This document shows positions 40,760 to 48,090 of a stretch of DNA of 64,000 bases, in pieces (position 1 is the first letter of the stretch; each line of letters begins with the position of its first letter). Position numbers and translations under genes: made by a program. The DNA is taken from contig NZ_QJJK01000001.1 of the NCBI RefSeq assembly GCF_003201475.1, positions 384,501-448,500 of the forward strand, read 5' to 3'. The notes below the pieces were generated by a model. The model ran no database searches, was not told the origin of the DNA, and saw only the letters and a program-made list of their open reading frames with translations. This DNA comes from Chelatococcus asaccharovorans. GTDB lineage: Bacteria > Pseudomonadota > Alphaproteobacteria > Rhizobiales > Beijerinckiaceae.

Positions 40760-41545
40760 ATGGGCGCTTTCGACCTTCTGAGCTTCTCCAGCGCGCTCGC
40801 CGACGGCTCGGTGCGGGTGATCGACCTTACCTTCACGCTGAGCCCGGACTTCCCGGTCATCGTGTTGCCGCCCGAATTCGGCCAGGCCTCACCGCTTCGG
40901 GTCGAGCAGATCTCGCGCTACGATGCCGCCGGCCCGGCCTGGTACTGGAATAACATCACGCTGAGCGAGCACACCGGCACGCATTTCGACGCGCCGATCC
41001 ACTGGTTCACCGGCAAGGACCTGCCCAACAACGCAGTCGACACCCTGCCCGTGCGCGACATGATCGCGCCGGCCTGCGTGATCGACTGCTCGGCGCAGGC
41101 CGCGGCCGATCCCGATTTCCTCCTCGGCATCGCCGATGTCGAAGCCTGGGAAGCGCGCCATGGCCGCATTCCCGAGCGCAACTGGGTGCTGCTGCGCACG
41201 GACTGGTCAAAGCGCCAGGGGCGCGACTACGCCAATCTCGGCGAGGGCGGTCCGCATACGCCGGGGCCCGACGCGGAGGTGATGCGCTGGCTGGTCGAGG
41301 AGCGCGGCATCATCGGCTTCGGCACCGAGACGATCGGCACCGACGCCGGCCAGGCTGCGCATCTGCAACCGCCCTTCCCGGCGCACCACTTCCTGCATGG
41401 CGGCGGGCGCTATGGGCTGCAGTGCCTGCGCGATCTCGACCAATTGCCGCCGACTGGCGCGATCGTCATCGCGACGCCGCTCAAGATCGTGAACGGCTCC
41501 GGCAGCCCGGTCCGCGTGCTGGCGCTGGTCGGCGCGCAGGGGTGA
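40760..41545 (+). CDS. Cyclase family hydrolase (kynurenine formamidase/isatin hydrolase-like)
   Basis: A 261-residue metal-dependent hydrolase of the cyclase family. The metal motif HTGTHFDAPIHW (about 73-84) is complete, and GTETIGTDAGQ and HHFLHGGGRYGLQCL are the later family blocks. Members hydrolyse N-formylkynurenine, isatin or related cyclic or formyl amides with Mn or Zn. The presence of an indolepyruvate oxidoreductase and an iac-like set nearby makes an indole-derived amide a reasonable substrate, but this is inference. It is the last gene of the rightward operon, 32 bases after the fusion gene. Confidence 0.85.
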   Translation: MGAFDLLSFSSALADGSVRVIDLTFTLSPDFPVIVLPPEFGQASPLRVEQISRYDAAGPAWYWNNITLSEHTGTHFDAPIHWFTGKDLPNNAVDTLPVRDMIAPACVIDCSAQAAADPDFLLGIADVEAWEARHGRIPERNWVLLRTDWSKRQGRDYANLGEGGPHTPGPDAEVMRWLVEERGIIGFGTETIGTDAGQAAHLQPPFPAHHFLHGGGRYGLQCLRDLDQLPPTGAIVIATPLKIVNGSGSPVRVLALVGAQG

Positions 41546-41711
41546 ACGCAGCAGGATTCGCTCACAGCCTTGATCGGCCTGGGACCGTGTTGGTCTGACG
41601 CGAACCACGCCCTCATTCCGGGGCAGGCAGGAGCCCGGAACCCGGAATTGTCTGTTCGAAAGTTGGTATTGTCGGGGCGTTCCGCGCGAGCGGGATGCTT
41701 GCATCGCGCCA
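41546..41711. other. Convergent intergenic region
   Basis: 166 bases between the cyclase-family gene (plus) and a ligase gene (minus); no gene and no convincing terminator stem with T-run. Confidence 0.35.
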
Positions 41712-43340
41712 TCAATGCTTGCGCAGCCCGGCCTTCAGGGCGCGCAGGTCGAGGGCCGTGCCCTCGCTCACGGCCTTGGCGGCGAGCTGCTTGATCTCGC
41801 CGCGCGCCAGCTTCCTTGTCGCCGACAGCGGCAGCTCCGTGACGAAGGCCACATAGCCCGGCAGCTTGTGATAGGCGATCAGGGCGGCACTCGCGCGCGC
41901 GATCCGCTCGGCGAAGGCGGCCTTGTCCGTGATGTCGTCGGGATCGGCGACGATGAAGGCGAAGACCTCCTCGCCGCGCAACTCGTCGGGCACCGGCGTG
42001 ACGGCGGTGGCCCGCACACCCTCCTGCCGTTGCAGCACCGACTCGACCTCGAGGACGGCGATGTTCTCGCCGCTGCGGCGCACGATGCTCTTCTTACGGT
42101 CGAAGAAATAAAGCAGCCCGTCCTCGCCGGTCCGGACGAAGTCGCCGGTGTGGAACCAGCCGCCCTGCCAGGCCTCCTCGGTCGCGACGGGATCGTCGAG
42201 ATAGCCGCTGAAGAAGCCGGCGCGCGGCTCCGCGCCGGCCGCCCGGACAAGGAGCTCGCCGGCCTGCCCGGCAGCGACATCGCCACCCTGCTCGTCAACG
42301 ATCCGGTATTCCATGCCGGCCGCGGGCTCGCCGATGCAGCGCGCACCGAAACCGGACGGAACCCGTGCCGTCGTGGTCGCCGCGGCACCACCGGTCTCGG
42401 TCATCGCCCAGGCATCGACGATCCGGATGCCGTAGCGCTCCTCGAAGGCGGCGCGGTGGCGCACGTCTACCCCCGGCGCGAAGGCGAAGCGCACCTTGTG
42501 CCGGCGCTCGTCCGGGCTCGGCGGCAGTTGCAGCAGGATGGCGGGGATGACGCCGAGGCAATGGACGACAGTCGCGCCGCTCTCGGCGACGCTCGCCCAC
42601 CAGCGGCTGGCATGGAAGCGGTCGAGCGGCACGACCGCCCCGCCCTGCGCCATCATGCCGACGGCGCTGCAACCGAGCGCGTTCATATGGAACATCGGCA
42701 GGGGCGTGAGATTGACCTCGCCCTCCGGCTGCAAGGCGGCGATGCCGCCCTGGCCGTGATACCATTGCGCGACCTGGAGGAAATAGCGGTTCGAGAGGAT
42801 GCAGCCCTTCGGCTTGCCGGTGCTGCCCGAGGTGAAGAGCAGAGCGCATTCGGCCGTGAGATCGCCGGCCTGGGCCGTCACCGTCTTGCGGCTATCGGGA
42901 ATGGCGGCGCCGAGCTCGACCGGCCGGAAAGCGGCGAAATCGGCGCGGCCGGCGAGCGGAGCGATGCGCTCGCCCAGGCCGACGGCAAGATCGGCATCGG
43001 CGAGCGTCAGCTGGAAGGCGAGTTCCTCAGGCCGCAGGTCCGGATTGATCGGCACGATCGAGACGCCGAGCGCGTTGAGCGCGAGCCAGTGGACGAAGAA
43101 CTCCGGACGATTGTCGAGCAGCAGCGCCACCCGCGCGCCACGGCCGTAGCCGGCGCGGGCATAGACCTGCCTCGCCGCCTCGACCTCGCCGGCGATCGTG
43201 CCATAGGCGAGGCGGAAGCCGTCGCGGGCATAGGGCAGCCCGGCGCTCGCGGGCGCTATCAGGAAGGGAGCATCCGGCGATCGGAGAGCTGAGCTCCGGA
43301 AGGCGTCATGCGGCGACGGAAAGCGGCCAAGAACGTTCAT
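41712..43340 (-). CDS. Class I adenylate-forming acyl-CoA ligase
   Basis: A 542-residue ATP-dependent carboxylate-CoA ligase. The AMP-binding P-loop is ALLFTSGSTGKPKGCILSN (about 165-183). Further motifs: LPMFHMNALG, DAWAMTETGG, GGWFHTGDFVR, FFDRKKSIVRRSGENIAVLE with the hinge, and the C-terminal catalytic Lys expected in LSATRKLARGEIKQL. All key residues are present. It is divergent from the second ligase at 43498. Probably activates an aromatic or branched acid to its CoA thioester in the cytoplasm; the exact acid cannot be read from sequence. Confidence 0.9.
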   Translation of the reverse strand: MNVLGRFPSPHDAFRSSALRSPDAPFLIAPASAGLPYARDGFRLAYGTIAGEVEAARQVYARAGYGRGARVALLLDNRPEFFVHWLALNALGVSIVPINPDLRPEELAFQLTLADADLAVGLGERIAPLAGRADFAAFRPVELGAAIPDSRKTVTAQAGDLTAECALLFTSGSTGKPKGCILSNRYFLQVAQWYHGQGGIAALQPEGEVNLTPLPMFHMNALGCSAVGMMAQGGAVVPLDRFHASRWWASVAESGATVVHCLGVIPAILLQLPPSPDERRHKVRFAFAPGVDVRHRAAFEERYGIRIVDAWAMTETGGAAATTTARVPSGFGARCIGEPAAGMEYRIVDEQGGDVAAGQAGELLVRAAGAEPRAGFFSGYLDDPVATEEAWQGGWFHTGDFVRTGEDGLLYFFDRKKSIVRRSGENIAVLEVESVLQRQEGVRATAVTPVPDELRGEEVFAFIVADPDDITDKAAFAERIARASAALIAYHKLPGYVAFVTELPLSATRKLARGEIKQLAAKAVSEGTALDLRALKAGLRKH

Positions 43341-43497
43341 GAAGCTTTCTCCGAACTAGAAGCTCCTCATCTATAAAGCTATCTCGCCGTAAATGCGATA
43401 ACCGCTTGCAAATTTCCTTCATGCATGAACTAAGTTTATCACGCGTCGCCGGCACCGGCCGCGAGCCTTGTCGTTATCGCAAAGTATGGAGAACCGC
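43341..43497. promoter_or_regulatory. Divergent promoter between two ligase genes
   Basis: 157 bases with the perfect 12-bp palindrome TTCATGCATGAA (43418-43429), followed by CTAAGTTTAT. The flanks recall, loosely, the three MarR-type operators but the match is poor. GGAG six bases before 43498 is the ribosome site of the rightward gene. Confidence 0.45.
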
Positions 43498-45114
43498 ATG
43501 GGCGATCTCGATCGCAACCTCGTGGAACCGGTCGATGTGGTGAAGCGGTTCCCACCGGCAGAGCGCGTGCTGCCGGTTCTCCTGCGGCGTCAGGCCGAAC
43601 GCTATGGCGATCGCCGCCTCCTCGTCTTCGGCGATACGGTCTGGAGCTTCGCCGACACCGCCAGGATTGCCGCGGCCTCTGCGCGGACGCTTGCCGATGC
43701 CGGCCTGCGTCACGGCGACCGCGTCGCGATCCTGTGCTCGAACCGGCCGGAATTCCTGCGGGTCTATCTCGGCTGCGCGTGGCTCGGCATCATCGCCGTG
43801 CCGATCAACCTCGCCTTGCGCGGTGGCCAGCTCGAGCATGTGCTGCGCAATGCCGGCCCGTCGCTCCTCGTCGTCGAGGACGCCTCGATTCCGGCTCTCG
43901 ACACGATCGACTCGAAGCTCCTGCCTGAAATGGTTTGGATCGTCGGCGATGCTGCGCCGCCGGAAACGCCGGCAGGCTGGTCCGGACTGCCCGAACTCGG
44001 CGAGAGCATTGCGCCCGGAGCGGTGCGACCGGGCGACACCGTCGCCATCCTCTACACCTCAGGCACCACGGGACCTGCCAAGGGCGTCTGCTGCCCGCAG
44101 GCGCAGATGTTCTGGTGGGGCGTCTATTCGGCCCGCGCGCTCGGCATTCGCGAGGGCGAGACGTTGCTGACGACGCTGCCTTTGTTCCACACCAACGCGC
44201 TCAATGCCTTCTACCAGGCGATCCTCAACGGCTGCACCTATGTGCTCGAGCCGAAATTCTCGGCATCGCGTTTCTGGGATTCGATCCGGCGCCACGAGGC
44301 GAATGTCGGCTATCTGCTCGGCGCCATGGCGGCGATCCTGCTGGCGCAGCCGGAGCGGCCCGAGGACAGCGAACACAAGCTGCGCGTCGCGCTCGGAGGC
44401 GGCGTGCCGGCCCGGTTCCATGACGTCTTCCTCAAGCGCTTCAACGTGCCGTTGCTCGACGGCTACGGCTCGACCGAGACCAATTTCGCCTTCGCCAGCC
44501 CAATCCCCTCCGATCATCCGGGGAGCCTGGGCTATCTCGCCGCTGGCATCGAGGCGTTGATCGTCGACGAGAACGACGCGCCGGTCCCCGACGGCGTCTC
44601 GGGCGAATTGCTGCTGCGACCCACCGAAGCCTATTCCTTCGCCACGGGCTACTACAACATGCCCGAAAAGACGGTCGAGGCTTGGCGCAATCTCTGGTTC
44701 CACTCCGGCGACCGGGTCGTGCGCGAGCCCGGCGGCCATTACCGCTTCATCGACCGCATCAAGGATACGATCCGCCGGCGGGGCGAGAACGTCTCGTCCT
44801 GGGATGTCGAGCAGATCCTGCTCGCGCATCCCGCGATCGGCGCCTGCGCTGTCTATCCTCTCCCCTCCGAACTCGGCGAAGACGAGGTCGCGGCGGCCAT
44901 CCAGTTCGAGCCGGGCGCCACGCTGACGCCCGAGGAGGTCCTGCGCCATTGCGAGGACCGACTAGCCTATTTCGCCCTGCCGCGCTTCCTGACCTTCGTC
45001 GAAGCCATGCCGCTGACCGAGAACGGCAAGATCAGCAAGCCGACGCTGCGCGAGAGGGGCCGGCGCCCCGAGACCTGGGATCGCGAAAAATCCGGCTATC
45101 AGGTAAAGCGCTGA
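43498..45114 (+). CDS. Class I adenylate-forming acyl-CoA ligase, second copy
   Basis: A 538-residue ATP-dependent acyl-CoA ligase. P-loop TVAILYTSGTTGPAKGVCCP (about 180-199), LPLFHTNALNAFYQA, DGYGSTETNFAF, LWFHSGDRV, FIDRIKDTIRRRGENVSSWD with hinge, and TENGKISKPTLRERG with the catalytic Lys. Its closest general kin are carnitine/crotonobetaine-type and FadD-like ligases. ATG 43498 (MGDLDRN) has GGAG six bases upstream; earlier starts at 43468 and 43486 are weaker. It and the ligase at 41712 read apart, so each may act on a different intermediate (for example side-chain acid and ring acid). Confidence 0.88.
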   Translation: MGDLDRNLVEPVDVVKRFPPAERVLPVLLRRQAERYGDRRLLVFGDTVWSFADTARIAAASARTLADAGLRHGDRVAILCSNRPEFLRVYLGCAWLGIIAVPINLALRGGQLEHVLRNAGPSLLVVEDASIPALDTIDSKLLPEMVWIVGDAAPPETPAGWSGLPELGESIAPGAVRPGDTVAILYTSGTTGPAKGVCCPQAQMFWWGVYSARALGIREGETLLTTLPLFHTNALNAFYQAILNGCTYVLEPKFSASRFWDSIRRHEANVGYLLGAMAAILLAQPERPEDSEHKLRVALGGGVPARFHDVFLKRFNVPLLDGYGSTETNFAFASPIPSDHPGSLGYLAAGIEALIVDENDAPVPDGVSGELLLRPTEAYSFATGYYNMPEKTVEAWRNLWFHSGDRVVREPGGHYRFIDRIKDTIRRRGENVSSWDVEQILLAHPAIGACAVYPLPSELGEDEVAAAIQFEPGATLTPEEVLRHCEDRLAYFALPRFLTFVEAMPLTENGKISKPTLRERGRRPETWDREKSGYQVKR

Positions 45115-45149
45115 GGCGCCAGGGTGTGCCCTTGGTGCCCTTGCATGGA

Positions 45150-45638
45150 TCAGACCGCCGACGCCGCAGGCGGCTCAGGCATGCGGCAGCGCTCCCGATA
45201 GGCCTCGAACGCCGAACGGAGGTCATCAGGCACCAGCATGGCCTTGTGATCGATCAGCGAGGTCACTACCGTGACGAAGTTCGCGCGCGCGCACTCAATC
45301 CCGTTCTTGAAGGCATGAAGGCACAAGGTCACCGAGCTGCGGCCCACCGCGTCGACGACGACGGCGACCTCAAGCGTTTCGCCCATCCGCGCCGGTGTCG
45401 CAAAATCGGCCGAGGCGTGGGCATATCCGAGCCCGATCCGGCGCGAGCCGATCAGATCGTAATAGGAGGTGTCAAGCGCCTGCCCGTACCAGTCCTCCAG
45501 GACGGTATTGAAGAGGTGGAAATACTGCGGTGTGTAGACGATCCCGGCGGGGTCGCAGTGCCCGAAACGGATCGCCAGCGGACAGCGCCAGATTCCCGGC
45601 GGAAGGTTGCTCGCCCGCATGAGGGTGAAGCGTGGCAT
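45150..45638 (-). CDS. Hotdog-fold acyl-CoA thioesterase (4HBT type)
   Basis: A 162-residue hotdog thioesterase. The 4-hydroxybenzoyl-CoA thioesterase fingerprint IRFGHCDPAGIVYTPQYF, with the catalytic Asp, is near residue 25-42; a long central helix (HLFNTVLEDWYGQAL) and the ATPARMGETLEVAVVV strands follow. It would release a free acid from an aryl-CoA. The ATG at 45638 is preferred over 45647. It is divergent from the MarR gene across operator copy 2 and converges with the second ligase, so CoA activation and release are coded side by side. Confidence 0.88.
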   Translation of the reverse strand: MPRFTLMRASNLPPGIWRCPLAIRFGHCDPAGIVYTPQYFHLFNTVLEDWYGQALDTSYYDLIGSRRIGLGYAHASADFATPARMGETLEVAVVVDAVGRSSVTLCLHAFKNGIECARANFVTVVTSLIDHKAMLVPDDLRSAFEAYRERCRMPEPPAASAV

Positions 45639-45647
45639 CGGCCTCAC

Positions 45648-45672
45648 AAATTTGTTAATGCACTAAGTAATT
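45648..45672. promoter_or_regulatory. Operator copy 2 (MarR-type palindrome)
   Basis: AATTTGTTA-ATGCAC-TAAGTAATT; palindromic arms around a six-base centre. It lies ten bases from the thioesterase start and upstream of the MarR gene, the place expected for autoregulation. Confidence 0.6.
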
Positions 45673-45787
45673 TATATCGACGACTGAAATGGGAGTCGAG
45701 CGCGAAACGGAGTCCCATCCAAAAATAGATGGTTCCACTGCGCTCGTTTTTGCGCGATATCAGCAGCAATCGCGATCCGCCTGCGAC

Positions 45788-46324
45788 ATGCGGCAGCCGC
45801 AAAAGGATAATGCATTGAGCATTCAGGAAGATCTGGACGACTTTCGCCTCGGCGAGCGCGCGGGCGATCAGGACCACCGCGCCGAAGTGCGCCTATGGCT
45901 CAGGCTGCTCGCCTGCTCGACTCTGATTGAAGCCGAATTACGCAGGCAGTTCAGGGAGAAGTTCAACTTCACGCTGCCGCGCTTCGACATCCTGGCGCAG
46001 CTTGACCGCGAGCCCGGCGGTCTGGTGCAAGGCGAGCTATCAAAGCGCCTGATGGTCTCGCAAGCCAATGTCACACCGATCATCGAGCGCCTGATCGCCG
46101 ACGGCTTCGTTACCCGCAGCCCCTCCAATCTGGATCGGCGCGTCCAGATCATCTGCCTGACGATCGAAGGGCGGCAGAAATTCCGCCGCATGGCCAAGAA
46201 GCACAACGCCTGGCTGGCCGATGCGATGGCTGGATTCCCCGAAGAGGAAATCGACGAGATCGGCAAGAAGCTTGCCTCGCTGAAGCGCGCACTGATCGCC
46301 AACAAGAGCGAGCCGCGGCGCTAG
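45788..46324 (+). CDS. MarR family transcriptional regulator
   Basis: A 178-residue winged-helix regulator. The DNA-binding core is FNFTLPRFDILAQLDREPGG, VQGELSKRLMVSQANVTPII (recognition helix) and the wing GFVTRSPSNLDRRVQIICLT. Dimer helices flank it. MarR proteins commonly release DNA on binding aromatic acids or their CoA esters. Palindromic sites with the same arms lie upstream of this gene, of the indolepyruvate oxidoreductase operon and of the thiolase operon, so it is the best candidate regulator for those. I start it at ATG 45788; upstream frame codons to 45689 are not MarR-like. Its stop codon lies inside the left end of a repeat element. Confidence 0.88.
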   Translation: MRQPQKDNALSIQEDLDDFRLGERAGDQDHRAEVRLWLRLLACSTLIEAELRRQFREKFNFTLPRFDILAQLDREPGGLVQGELSKRLMVSQANVTPIIERLIADGFVTRSPSNLDRRVQIICLTIEGRQKFRRMAKKHNAWLADAMAGFPEEEIDEIGKKLASLKRALIANKSEPRR

Positions 46325-46491
46325 AGCAAGTCCGTCTGTTGCGGACTTGGCAACGCTCAAAAATTGACGAGTAAGTTCATCGACTCAGATGGCATCAGAC
46401 GATTCCATCTAAGCCGAATATGCTCCAGACCTTTGTTTTTACGCATTTTCTTCACGCGAACCGGTGTCCACTTCGCTCGACAATGCTCTAG
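46321..46491. repeat. CTAGAGCA-bounded palindromic element (RIME/MITE-like)
   Basis: A 171-bp stretch bounded by CTAGAGCA (46321-46328) and TGCTCTAG (46484-46491), exact inverted ends. The right part has the CGCGAACCGGTGTCCACTTC type sequence that I recall as a common intergenic repeat in Hyphomicrobiales. A stem CAAGTCCG/CGGACTTG (46327-46349) lies at the left end. The left terminus provides the TAG stop of the MarR gene. Confidence 0.55.
46327..46349 (+). terminator. Hairpin just after MarR stop
   Basis: CAAGTCCG and CGGACTTG pair around TCTGTTG three bases past the MarR stop; no strong T-run. It is part of the repeat element and may also end MarR transcripts. Confidence 0.4.
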
Positions 46492-46530
46492 GGTCTCTCT
46501 CATGAGGCCCCTGCTCGGGCGCCATGACGC

Positions 46531-48090
46531 TCATGCCTCGAAGGCGTGCTCCAGCGTCATGAGCGCGCCGGCCAAGGCTTCGCCGGCCTCGTCGGCGAGC
46601 GCGGCTGTGCGCAGCCGGCGCAGCCAGCCGGCGCTGTCGGGCTTGCCGAGAAGGCTTGGTACAGCCGCAAGGACATGATCGAACTTGGCCTCGCCGCGCG
46701 CATGAGTGTCGGAGTAGCCCTTCACCAGTCGCCGACAGTGCAGAACCTCGACGGCGAGCGCGTAATCCTGCTCGGCGGTGCGGGTGGCAAGCGCCAACCA
46801 TGCCTCGATATGCTGCATCTCACGCGCATGGCGCAGCAGCAGACGGCGTGCCGGGCGCAGGGCAGCGACGCAGTTGAGGGACAAGAACCAGCCGACATGC
46901 CCGGTCTTCACCCGGCGGCCGCGATTGACCGCACGGTCGAGCAGGCGAACGAGGCCGGGCTTGCGTTCGAACCAGAGGCCGAGTCCTTTCGGCATGGTGC
47001 CGATGACCTCCTCCATGCGCGGGTGCATGAATTCGGTCATGTAGAGCAATTGGTCGTCTCGCTTGCCGATCTCCTTGTCGATGCGCTCGAAACGTGACGC
47101 CCGTGTCTTGAGATCGGCGACGCGGATGACATCGTCATAGGCCATGGCGACGGCGAGATACTTTGCGGCGGCATCGGTGAAGGCATGGCCCGCAGCTTCC
47201 CCGCCCTGACGGCGGTCGAGCGCCAGCAGATCACGCATCCGATCGAGATATTCGCCGGCATAGGCGACGTCCTGATAGTCCGTCAGGCGCTTGACGCCGG
47301 CGAACAGCATCGGCCGCAGGGTCTCCGGAAACTCGCCGTGAATACGCACCAGCAATCCATCGAGCTGCGGCACCCCGACACTCGTCGGGACCGGCGGCGG
47401 GGCTTCCGCGTCAGGCGCAGGCGCGGTCTCGGCCGGACGCGACGCCCGCTCGAAGCCGGCTCCGAAGGCGCGCAGACTGGGCTCGACACCCTTGCCGCCC
47501 TCGCGGATGGCAGCTTCGAAGGTCTCGCGCGGGAACGGCAGCACGCCGGACCCGGCCAGTGCGCCGAACATCACGGCCGAGATCACGCTGCCGTTCCGCT
47601 CCGCCAGCGCCTGCATATCGAACTGAATTGCGTGGCGCGCGGCGAAATCAGAAGCTTCGAAGACCGGCTCGGAGGATGCGATGCCGTCGCCAGGCTTTCC
47701 CTTCTCGCTCACTGCCAGGCTGCGATGGGTCGAGGCGATCAGCGTCGTGCGGTCCGGCGTGATGAAGCCCCGCAGCATGGCGCGGCCGGCTTCCATGAAT
47801 TCGGCGGCAGCCACGACATCGACATCGCCCGGCGTCGGCATCAGCGAGAGCACGGGATGGCGGCCGTCGCGCGGCGGCAGCATTTCGACATAATAGATCG
47901 TCGCACCGGTCCGCTGGGCCACACCCGGCACGGAGGTCGATTGCGCGATCCAGCCGGCGTGTTCGGCTGCGGCAACGATCCAGTCGGTCAGGACGCCGCC
48001 GCCTTGGCCGCCCATGGCGAGTATGGCGATCGACAGGGGGCGGTCGAAGGTTGCCGGACCGACAGGGGTTAGGGGCATCACGGCATTCAC
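46531..48090 (-). CDS. iorB: Indolepyruvate ferredoxin oxidoreductase, beta subunit (long form)
   Basis: A 519-residue protein. Residues about 18-215 are the 2-oxoacid:ferredoxin oxidoreductase gamma-type domain: SIAILAMGGQGGGVLTDWIV, AQSTSVPGVAQRTGATIYYV and NGSVISAVMFGALAGSGVLP. The rest is the long C-terminal domain found in aerobic forms (DUF6537-like), with YQDVAYAGEYLDRMRDL and MPKGLGLWFERKPGLVRLLD. With the alpha subunit it oxidatively decarboxylates aryl-pyruvates (indolepyruvate, phenylpyruvate) to the aryl-acetyl-CoA, passing electrons to ferredoxin. It overlaps the alpha-subunit stop by four bases (ATGA). Operator copy 3 lies upstream of the operon. Confidence 0.9.
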   Translation of the reverse strand: MNAVMPLTPVGPATFDRPLSIAILAMGGQGGGVLTDWIVAAAEHAGWIAQSTSVPGVAQRTGATIYYVEMLPPRDGRHPVLSLMPTPGDVDVVAAAEFMEAGRAMLRGFITPDRTTLIASTHRSLAVSEKGKPGDGIASSEPVFEASDFAARHAIQFDMQALAERNGSVISAVMFGALAGSGVLPFPRETFEAAIREGGKGVEPSLRAFGAGFERASRPAETAPAPDAEAPPPVPTSVGVPQLDGLLVRIHGEFPETLRPMLFAGVKRLTDYQDVAYAGEYLDRMRDLLALDRRQGGEAAGHAFTDAAAKYLAVAMAYDDVIRVADLKTRASRFERIDKEIGKRDDQLLYMTEFMHPRMEEVIGTMPKGLGLWFERKPGLVRLLDRAVNRGRRVKTGHVGWFLSLNCVAALRPARRLLLRHAREMQHIEAWLALATRTAEQDYALAVEVLHCRRLVKGYSDTHARGEAKFDHVLAAVPSLLGKPDSAGWLRRLRTAALADEAGEALAGALMTLEHAFEA

